From positions 69,867,917-69,931,916 of the forward strand of contig OX104113.1 in assembly GCA_944474755.1 (NCBI GenBank): a stretch of DNA of 64,000 bases, given 5' to 3'. The stretch's first letter is position 1. Each line of letters opens with the position of its first letter. This document shows, one piece after another, positions 55,251 to 64,000 of the stretch. The notes beneath the pieces were generated by a model. The model was not told the DNA's origin and ran no database searches. It was given only the letters and a program-made list of their open reading frames with translations. Both the position numbers and the translations under genes were made by a program. The DNA comes from Limnoperna fortunei. Its lineage: Eukaryota > Mollusca > Bivalvia > Mytilida > Modiolidae.

Positions 55251-57862
55251 AAATAACATAGAACACATTTATAAGTACATATACATAAAGTAGCATAATC
55301 AATGTAATGCAACAACAAAAAAAAAGGAAATTCTGAGTAACAGTATATAGAGTTACACCCAATATTAAAATATAATACAATAGTGATAATAACATCTATG
55401 GCATTTAAAAATTTTCACAATAAGTATGGATGTATGATGAATAATTTTGTTTGTGTAATTGTTTGTTAAATTTCAGAAGACACTTCAACAATTAAATAGG
55501 CAATAATTTTTTATCTGTTCTTTTCAGTCTACGGCATGTAGTGGTCTTTTAGTCGTTTGATTTCGTTCTGTTGTTTACTCTTTTCGTCAAGGCGGTTTCA
55601 TCTCTATTTCTTACTGGTGTAGGATGGTGGTTACTGCTGTTCTCTGCTCACTTACCAACAGTTCCTTCTCTGACTCTGACCAAGGTATACAATCAGCTAT
55701 AGGCTCAACTAACCATCTTAACTCTATAGGAATACTCAGCGAACTGACCTGTGGCGGATCTGTAAACCATTAGTTTAATTGTACTGGATACCTCTGGCAT
55801 TTTAAATATCTCCCTCTTCATTAACTCAATATGGCGCTACTGTTTGGTCATCTTCAACTTCTTAGCCCTGTCTAATTCTCTCTTCACTTTCTACACGCAA
55901 GATATGCATTTATGTTTCCGTCATCTTGTTCAAATGAAATCATGTACTGACATAATACTGTGAAATCTGTCTACATTATTACCCTAACTTATAAGGTACT
56001 TGAAATACTTGTGAAGTTCCATGAAAAATCCCATGCACGGTAATTGGTCCAGACAAAAGCTCCTGGTGGCACATATACAAGGAAGGTCCTCTTTCGTCAG
56101 TCTAACTTTCCTACATTCAGGTAAGCACTTCCATTCCTCCCTGGTCCTGGCGTCTGGGTAAAATGGCATACATACCTTTGAAATTGAAGTACGATCTCTA
56201 CCCGATCGATACTCTGAAGCTGCCGGATGGGAAGGCAGGCTTCTTCATCTACCAAACTTACCAAAATACTTACATACTATTTCATCTCCTGGACGTCGAT
56301 TATACTTCGCATACTGTCTAAAAATGGAAGAATCCGTTATTATATCAATTAGTATTCAAAATAAAATTATTTATTGAAAGAGGTAAGATGAAACAAAGTC
56401 ACAATTTTACTAAGGGTGATTTGTTGTATACATTTAGTTCTGTGTTATTGTTATCGTCTAAATCATTTCTGACTGTTCCGAAAAGAATTTATATTTCTTA
56501 ATAAGACTTATCACAATCAAGTCGAGACTAATGCCGAGTAAAGTTAAGTAAAATTAAGACGGATTCAGACCGGTCGAGTAAAAGTCAGTACAATTCAGTA
56601 AAAAAACTAACCTTTTCAGACATTTCCTGATTTGTAGCGTCTCTGACTCCTACTTTTAACTTACTTGGTCAATTGTAGGCAATGGCAACTGATACATTAC
56701 TGAAATTTTATTAGTAGCTGTGTATAATCATACCCCTTACCCCATATCGGATAGCTAGTATATTGTTTTCGGTCTGTGGCATAAGCTCACACAAATACTT
56801 GCTTCTTTTTGGAAACGATGCGAAATTGTGGGGAATTGAAGGCTTACAACATGAAAGTATTTTATTTAAGATAACCAGCAGACAGAGTATTTATACCCCC
56901 GCTTCGAAGAAGAGGGAGTATACTGTTTTAACCTTGTCTATTCGTCCGTCCGTCCATTCGTTCGTTCGTTCGTCTTTTCGTAACAACAACTTTTGTCGCA
57001 GTTTTCTAACCAACTATAGGATGCACAAGCTTGATATTTTGCATATTGTTTATCCTATAGTACCATATGGTATACGGCGAATTTTTACTTCGTGGAAATC
57101 TACTTCCTGTTTACCGAATACTTTTTGTAAAAGCGAAAGCATCACTAGTGAGCATTAGTTCACATATACACTCAATAAATATTTTCCTAAATATTTTGGT
57201 ATTTTATTTGTCATAATATTACCAAAAAAAAACACAATTAAGTTATTACCTGAAGAAGGCGTGAATCATGTATGTCTATTTTGACTAAATGGCAGCCACA
57301 TTGTTTAATTGATGAAAAGTACATGGTTTTTAAATAACGTCTCAAAATCAGAGAATATGTGAAACAGAAAGATTAAAAAATGGTAGTGTATCTGCAGCAT
57401 GCATCCAAGTTAATATGTTTTAAAAAGAAACACACAAGATCAATGATTCCTTGAAATTGCATAAAAAACCAGTTCATACAATCGATTTATGTAAAAATGA
57501 CAATGTCAAACAAATTAATATTCGCATATGCAATAATTTTTATGTCTTTGGCAATTTTGTTCTGAAAATGTGCACGTATCAGCATTGTTTGATTATCCTT
57601 CACTGTTATCTCTAAGATAAAAAAATCATAATCAATATTTGGTATTTAGATTTTTATGACTGACAACTAATTTTGTTCTATAATAACTAATTAATATGCG
57701 CATATATAATTTCTTATTAATCTTAGTGCTACAGACGCTTTCAAGTCCACACATTATGCATTGTTATTAGATCAGATCAAACATTTAACGCTTTAGATCA
57801 GTTTATACTGTTAATAAAATCTGCTGGCTCCTTCAAGTGCTAGTTTCTTTAAAAAGTTTATT
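55251..57862. other. no recognised gene; GTCCGTCC repeat at 56.89-57.14 kb
   Basis: TACCCCCGCTTCGAAGAAGA, CGTCCGTCCGTCCATTCGTT and CTTCGTGGAAATCTACTTCC mark a common bivalve dispersed repeat at 56890-57140. The 61-aa minus frame at 55984-56169 is unassigned. Elsewhere nothing was seen. Confidence 0.45.
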
Positions 57863-58183
57863 CTATGCCTTGATAATTTCATGAAATGCTCCAATTGTAA
57901 GTGAATGACAGGTCAATAGGGAGGATATGTGAGATGAGAGGTCCAAAATACTGATATTAAGTTTTGAGCAAAATGGTCCGATTTCAGATGCTGAAGTACA
58001 TGCACTAAAAGTTTTGAATATTTGTTCTTCAAGCTGAATTCTTTTATTAAGACGAGTCTTTGCTTTTCGTATAATGCTTGACCTGTGTGCTGGCTGTTTG
58101 AAATCAGGACAGAATTGTGTCCATGCAACTGACAATTTCTCAGATTCAGGTTGATTCAGGTTGAAATTGACACGCCTTATCAT
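57863..58183 (-). CDS. unassigned 106-aa ORF
   Basis: MIRRVNFNLNQPESEKLSVA, FCPDFKQPAHRSSIIRKAKT, RLNKRIQLEEQIFKTFSACT and LTIGAFHEIIKA: a helical, amphipathic-looking peptide with no family I recognise. The start context and the absence of a neighbour exon leave open that it is a terminal exon or chance. Confidence 0.3.
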   Translation of the reverse strand: MIRRVNFNLNQPESEKLSVAWTQFCPDFKQPAHRSSIIRKAKTRLNKRIQLEEQIFKTFSACTSASEIGPFCSKLNISILDLSSHISSLLTCHSLTIGAFHEIIKA

Positions 58184-59110
58184 ATAGTAACAAAAACAGT
58201 GAAGTGTTCAAGGAACCAGCTGACATCACTGAAGAAATGAGGATTTTAATTTTTTGCTGAAAGATATTTAAAATCTTATAAAAATTAATTTTACACTTAC
58301 TCCGCACTTTTTGTTATTGTCACGGTGAAACGGCAAAAAGGGGGAGAAAATAAACGATTGAATTTTAATTCGATTGTAGATATGTGTTGTTCATTATTTA
58401 TATAAAAATAAAGTCCACCTCATCATTTTATTCACGAAAAATGTGACGGGCAAACAAAACAAAACATTTTATAAAAAAAACGTGGAAATGTCAAAGCGTA
58501 ACCAGTCAAGTAAACACAACCCAAGGCCTCATCCCACGATTCTTCAACGAACTATGAAGTATCTGTTTAGATAAAATTGACCCAATCGAAATTCCTCACA
58601 ATCCTCCATTGTTAAATCCTAAATCGGTATTTATTTATGAATTGCGAAAATATAAAAAAAATCTGACACAAACCCCTTGATCATTTTTAAATTAAGTCTT
58701 GCTATCTATACCACAGCACAACTTATATGGATAGACGGGGATTAATTCGCTTAAGCTGCTGCCTTCGGAGAGCGAATTAAAACTCGCCGTCTTTCTTACG
58801 CTTCTTTCGTATTTAGAGGCCCCTTGCCATTCTTCTTGCACTAAAATTGGTTGCCTCATCAGTGGAGGATAAATTTCTTGTCTGTTCAGATTCTTTATCG
58901 CGCCTGCTTGCCATTGAAAATTAAAAAGTTAAAAATCCATTAATTTAAAAAAAAAGTTATTCAAATTTAAAGGTCCTTTACAACTTAGGGTAAAGAGGTT
59001 GCGTTTTTATGAATTCCATGGAAACAGTCGTGGACACGGACGCTAGGAATGCCTAAAATAATGACATGATCATCAACTGTAAACTACCTTTTACTTATTT
59101 GAGTCCTTTA
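58184..59110. other. no recognised gene
   Basis: AT-rich non-coding; GAGCGAATTAAAACTCGCCG near 58777 is part of an unassigned repeat-like sequence. Confidence 0.35.
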
Positions 59111-59132
59111 TTTTAAAATACATGTATAGTTT

Positions 59133-59615
59133 ATGGCAGAGTGGTTGGGATCTCAGCATACACATTTAAACACTTTAGCATGTCGTAGAGACCAAGTAGT
59201 TTTAACACGGTGTCGTCTTGGTCAGACGACATATAATTATACTTTTAATGGTGAACCACGACCCGAGTGTGTGCCATGTAACAGTCCGTATATAACCAAG
59301 CATGTATTGATTGACTATTTTGACGTGGCCCACATTCGGGAACGTTTTTATAATGTGGATTTTTATTTTCATTTGCTGGCCACAAAAGTCTACAGTTCTT
59401 ACAGGAAATTAATGTGTGCAATAAAACATAATCTAATACCATAAATATGCTGTTATTTCATCATTTTAATCACGATTTTATGTGTATATACCCTCATACT
59501 ATTGTGTGAGCGTGCAGTTTTGCTATGCTTGATCTATATAAATTTATAAAATTGTTCACGTCCTGAATATAGCTCAAATACTGCTTGCTGGACGTTAAAC
59601 ATCAATCATTCAATC
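59133..59615 (+). mobile_element. LINE 3' end: RNase H/C-terminal tail plus the SINE-like 3' UTR
   Basis: The frame reads LACRRDQVVLTRCRLGQTTY, NGEPRPECVPCNSPYITKHV and LIDYFDVAHIRERFYNVDF, the C-x2-C-x4-H-containing end of Jockey/CR1-type LINE ORF2, stopping at about 59444. About 110 bp later CGTCCTGAATATAGCTCAAA, TACTGCTTGCTGGACGTTAA and CATCAATCATTCAATCAAAC form the 3' tail, which is the same tail as the SINEs of this window. Confidence 0.8.
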
Positions 59616-59947
59616 AAACCAAAACATCGAAAACTAAACATAAAAAAAACACGCTAGAGGTGCCTGACTTTAGAACAGGCTTATCACTTATGGAGAGGAT
59701 ATAAAGGTTGAGTCCTGCTATCAAATACCGTTCTTTTTTTTGGTCATGAATGAAATTTATTTGAATTAATTAAAACTAAGTAGCATAACTAGCATAAACT
59801 GTCGGCCTGAAGTAGTTTATTTTATAAACCATCTGAAATTTTTCGTGTGGGGGAATAATTTCAACTCGAAAAAAACTTTATTGACCCCATTTCAGCTGGT
59901 TATTAGGCCATGTCTACCTTCAATAGATTTCATATAAGATGTATACA

Positions 59948-59959
59948 AGGGGGGGGGGG
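59948..59959 (+). repeat. poly(G) tract
   Basis: A run of about 11 G within AT-rich sequence. Confidence 0.9.
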
Positions 59960-60157
59960 CTATGAATACCCCTACATTTGAATAAACTCGCTGGAAAAAA
60001 TTTGGCATAGCGGTCCCCCTTCAGCTGTATTTACACCCTCTTTACAAAATCCATACCACTTAGGTTGGGCAAAAAAATAGTGAGTTGCAGAAAAGGGGAA
60101 TAGAGACTCATTTATCCTAATGAAGCCTCAGCTCTGCTGGAGATAGTTACCAGTCGA

Positions 60158-60550
60158 AATATGATCCTCGATATTTAAATATACTAAAAATATAAATTTT
60201 GATTCTTATAACAAAAAACAATCAAGCGTTGTATTTTGGCTATTGTTCTTTGTATAACTTGAGAGAGATTTGACACATATATCGGATCACAATAAAAATT
60301 AACTTGAAGTTTCAGTGATACATTACCATTTGCACAATGTCATGCAAAGAGTTACAGTATGATCCTCGATATTTAAAAGAACATAAAATATAATGTTTTT
60401 TTTCTGATTTAAAAAAAACCAATTAAGCGTTGTATTTGGGCTATTGTTCTGTATATAATTGACAAAATTTTGACACATATATTGGGATCATACTTTAAAT
60501 TTACTTAAAATTATAGTGATTCATTACCATTTGCACAATTCTCTGCGATA
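60158..60550 (+). repeat. two-unit tandem repeat of ~197 bp
   Basis: TATGATCCTCGATATTTAAA, AAGCGTTGTATTTKGGCTAT and CATTACCATTTGCACAAT each occur twice in the same order, units starting near 60159 and 60358. Confidence 0.88.
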
Positions 60551-60759
60551 ATTTGCTTGACAATGTCGTGCATCCATCCATATTTCTCTGAAGTTGTCGT
60601 CGTCCATATCGTATATTGCAGCGTCCAAAGATACGGATGTGCGCATTTGCTGCTGCGTGCAAGTCCCCTAATCAGGACAGAAATTTAAAAAAGGTATTGA
60701 ATCTGAAATAAAAAATCGAAGAATGTGTCCATGGGACACAGATGCCCCAGCTTAATGAA

Positions 60760-61765
60760 GTCTCAAACAGGAAGTAATTGTTCGACAGGTCTGAAGGCGC
60801 TTAGGACGTACAACTTTTGATACTGAACCACCCTGCCAAATTTCAAATTGTTCTCATGTACGGTTTCTAAGAAAAGCTTGCCGAAACTTTTCATACTCGT
60901 GTTCACACATTTTCATATCGGCCCAGTCCCAAACAGGAAGTAGTTGTCCGAGAGGTCTGAAAGTCACTTAGGACGTACAACTTTTGATACTGAACCACCC
61001 TGCCAAATTTCAAATTGTTCTCATGTGCGGTTTCTAAGAAAAGCTTGCCGAAACTTTTCATACTCGTGTTCACACATTTTCATATCGGCCCAGTCCCAAA
61101 CAGGAAGTAGATGTCCGAGAGGTCTGAAAGTCGCTTAGGACGTACAACTTTTGATACTGAACCACCCTGCCAAATGAAATTGTTCTCATGTACAGTTTCT
61201 GAGAAAAACTTGACGGGAACTTTTCATACTCGTGTTCACACCTTTTCATATCGGCCAAGTCCCAAACAGGAAGTAGTTGTTCGACAGATCTGAAAGTCGC
61301 TTAGGACGTACAACTTGTGATACTGAACCACCATGCCAAATTTCACATTGTTCTCATGTACGGTTTCTGGGAAAAGCTTGATGAAACTTTTCATACTCGT
61401 GTTCACACATTTTCATATCGGCCCAGTCCCAAACAGGAAGTAGTTGTCCGACAGGTCTGAAAGGCGCTTAGGACGTACAACTTGTGTACTGAACCACCCT
61501 GCCAAATTAAATTGTTCTCGCGTACAGTTTCTGAGAAAAATTTGACGGAACTATTCATACCCGTGTTCACACATTTTCATATCGGCCCAGTCCCAAACAG
61601 GAAGTAGTTGTTCGACAGATCTGAAAGTCGCTTAGGACGTACAAATTGTGATACCGAACCACCCTGCTAAATATCAAATTCTTCTCATGTACGGTTTCTG
61701 AGAAAAGCATTGACGGAAATTCGTACGGACGGACGGACATGAGTAAAACCTAATAGACCCCGACA
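60760..61765 (+). repeat. ~166-bp tandem array, about six units
   Basis: CCCAGTCCCAAACAGGAAGT begins units at spacing 164-168 bp (AGGAAGTA at about 60769, 60935, 61100, 61268, 61435, 61599). Each unit has CGCTTAGGACGTACAACTTT, GATACTGAACCACCCTGCCA and CATACTCGTGTTCACACATT. Ends in GGACGGACGGACATGAGTAA and GACATGTCGTTGAGGGGGCA. No coding role: open frames recur because the period is near a multiple of three in some units. Confidence 0.92.
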
Positions 61766-61849
61766 TGTCGTTGAGGGGGCATAAAATATTCGGAAAAGAG
61801 TCTCCGTTAAATCATGCTTGGGTTTAGATAAGTGTTACTGCTGGGACCA

Positions 61850-61935
61850 TACTGTGTTAGTTCAAAATGCTCGACCCAACAGCTGCCCAGCGCGTCACCA
61901 GGTGGTGGATATGGGATGCTCTCTCATCAATCAAT
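61850..61935 (+). mobile_element. SINE-like head with internal deletion
   Basis: CTGGGACCATACTGTGTTAG, GCTCGACCCAACAGCTGCCC and AGCGCGTCACCAGGTGGTGG, then directly CATCAATCAATT. The head joins the tail with about 300 bp missing. Confidence 0.65.
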
Positions 61936-62550
61936 TATGAAGGTGTGAAGTCTTACCTGTAGTGTCTGTTACGTTCCCTTCACTTTGTAATTCATTATCG
62001 TATATTAAATTAAAGTAGTCAGGAAATCCGGGTACTTTGGCAGTAAATATTACTTCATTGAAAGTATGTCATATTTTTTCCCAATTAGAATCGACATCCT
62101 AAATGACCTTAAGTGAATATTTTCACTAAAATCTCGAGCTTCTCTTATCAAAGTATGTCCATTCACAGCTGCATCAAATGTATGCTTCAACATATTTTGG
62201 CGAAAATGACCTACTGTTGACGAGTTGTTTTGGATCTTGGTGTTTTTAAGTAATCAAAGTACTTGTCTATATGAATTAAATCTTCGTCGAATGGAAATAC
62301 TACTGAATTTATAAACTGACATCTTTATTATTTCCATCAAAACGTTTAGAAGCATTTCATAATAAGCATTCATTGCTTAAATGCATGTACTAGATGATTT
62401 TTTCAGTAAAATGCTACGATGGCGCAGCTACAATTTTTAGTATTGACACAAGCGCTTTACACCAGGCATGTATCAAGCTTTGCTCCACACATAGAAAGTT
62501 TGGCTTTTTTCATGAATTTATAAGCATTGTGCATAGTTAGCAAAAATCTG
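61936..62550. other. no recognised gene
   Basis: Short frames only; lies downstream of the hAT-like remnant and may hold its 3' region. Confidence 0.35.
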
Positions 62551-62581
62551 CTACATGTACAAAAAAGTAAAAAAAATAAAA

Positions 62582-64000
62582 CTAGCACTTCTTTTTTTTC
62601 CTCCTGTACAATACTGGACCCACTTTATTACGTTGTGTTTGTCGTCCACAAAGACGTGGAATTGACAGTTCTGTGTTGGCCGATTCAGCCATGTGCGTAG
62701 ACTTCTCAAACACCGAATCATACTCATTTTCATTTTTTGAAGCTGACTGTAGACCACCCTTTATATGCTCAATCATCATGTATCTTTGAAGGATGTCCAA
62801 CGCAGTTCCTTGCAACTTCCTGCTGAGACCGTTCAGGTAGCCATAAAAATACAAACAAGTCTGGAAGCATACAATAAAATTAGGGTCAGTTATTCGCTTT
62901 AAAAGTCCGTGTGACTCTGTTACATCTTTGGTATCCCAACCTCTCTCGATACTAATTGCTTCTAAACAATTAATCATGGGTTCATACATTTCGCTGAATA
63001 CGTGCAACGTTGTAAATTTGTCAACCCATCTGGTTTCACAAAAGCTTTTAAACTTTGTCTTTGTTCTTTGATGTTCAGCGGCTCTCTCTGTATTGGCGTC
63101 TATAAAATGCTCTTTTCGAGACGTCTACATCGTTTTGGTGAATACTTGAAGAAATTCCCAGCTGTTTCAAGACATCAAGCATGATGTGGATTTTGTTCAC
63201 CTTACAAAGATCAAGATTTAAATCATGAGCAGTACAGAAATGGTACATGGCCTTCGGAAAATGTTTTCGAAATTTAGCAGCCAGCCATTATATTTTCCTG
63301 ACATGTTTCCTGCGCCATCCATCGTCTGTGATCGACAATACTGAGGATCGAGACCAGGGTTTGTTAATGATTCAATTAGCTTAGTTGCGAGATCCGCTCC
63401 TGAAATACTCTCGCACGCTACAAACTATATCACTCTCTCTCTGTTGGACGACCATTGATGGTGTAGCGCAGCACAATCCCTAGTTGCTCCCTGTTGCTAG
63501 AATCTGTGACCTCATCGCATTATATACCAAAGTAAGGCCAAATTTTTTGCGATTTAATTTCATCGACGATTTTACTCTGTATAACCTCTTTCAGACACAG
63601 AAACAGTTCATTTTGCGATGTTTTCGAAGTGTATTTAGCATTTTTAGCACATGAACTCAAGTGTTTTTCTAAAATTGCATCACCGGCGTCAACTCTGAAA
63701 TTAAGCAATTCTTTAAAATTGCCTTTGTTAAAGCTGCTGCCCTTTTCCGAGTCATCTCCCATGTGTCCCCTCAAGGTGATTCCCTGTCTGCCACAGAATA
63801 TCAGCGACTTTTCGGTGTAAGTATTTGCCGGTTGTTTTGAATCTTAGCATCAGCTTCTGGGGTAATTACGGCATCAATTCTTGCGGACGGATTGCAATGT
63901 GCCATGAAGGCCTCCATCTTGGGTATTGAGGACTGATGGTACTCAGTTACAGCGTGCTCTTTCAGGTCGTCCTTTGCTTGTTTCCAGTTGGTGTAAGGTT
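62582..64000 (-). pseudogene. hAT-type transposase (P52rIPK/ZMYM-like) remnant, partial
   Basis: Running off the right edge: GTLRGHMGDDSEKGSSFNKG, NFKELLNFRVDAGDAILEKH and KYTSKTSQNELFLCLKEVIQ (DUF4371-type region), a stop, then CDEVTDSSNREQLGIVLRYT, ISGADLATKLIESLTNPGLD and DGAGNMSGKYNGW, the hAT catalytic core. After shifts come RGWDTKDVTESHGLLKRITD and FIVCFQTCLYFYGYLNGLSR, KLQGTALDILQRY, VPRRCGRQ-like SIPRLCGRQTQRNKV. The C-terminal hAT dimerisation region is cut by a stop at 62582. At least four frame breaks. Confidence 0.85.

Noticed and set aside
60760..61765. CRISPR-like regular array
   Set aside because: Whole 166-bp units are conserved with no variable spacers; the genome is eukaryotic.

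Overview
The window is eukaryotic, AT-rich and intron-bearing. It looks like a non-genic stretch of a bivalve mollusc genome, probably a mytilid mussel. That call rests on recognition, not on a search: it uses the Helitron, Ty3/gypsy, pogo and hAT coding remnants, the many repeats built on GGACGGACGGAC-type motifs, and a short interspersed element ending in CAATCAATC tails. I see no convincing intact host gene. Nearly every coding signal belongs to a transposable element, and most are broken by stops, frameshifts or later insertions.

Layout. 0-12 kb: short dispersed repeats, two pogo-like transposase remnants (4.4-5.0 and 10.3-11.7 kb), a probable gypsy 5' LTR with primer-binding site and gag remnant (5.9-7.7 kb), and a decayed Jockey/CR1-like LINE (7.8-9.5 kb). 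12.3-22.7 kb, minus strand: one large Helitron with a cysteine-protease-like N-terminus, a Helitron N-terminal region, a HUH Rep domain, a helicase C-terminus, and just downstream a four-exon RPA-like (OB-fold) gene. It has been invaded by a terminal-hairpin element, a SINE and a pair of inverted MITEs. 23-28.5 kb: a probable Harbinger-type insert, a repeat paralogous to 1.7-2.5 kb that carries a SINE, and reverse-transcriptase remnants. 29-32.4 kb, minus strand: a two-exon gene for a basic, Cys-rich protein with a transposase-like core, almost intact. It is the most unusual coding locus here.

33-40 kb: SINEs, a direct-repeat element, and a tandem array of about 535-bp units that carry hammerhead-ribozyme motifs on the minus strand, one with a fully conserved core. 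40.2-46 kb: a KCTD/BTB-like pseudogene abutting a Ty3/gypsy remnant interrupted by a SINE. 46.6-49 kb: repeats. 49.77-55.13 kb: a 5.36-kb composite insertion holding a pogo/Tigger transposase with a PHD-like tail and a C2H2 zinc-finger ORF. 59-64 kb: a LINE 3' end, a 166-bp tandem array, and a hAT-type transposase remnant that runs off the window.

The window contains its own empty-site paralogues, so several insertions can be dated relative to each other and their target-site duplications read directly.
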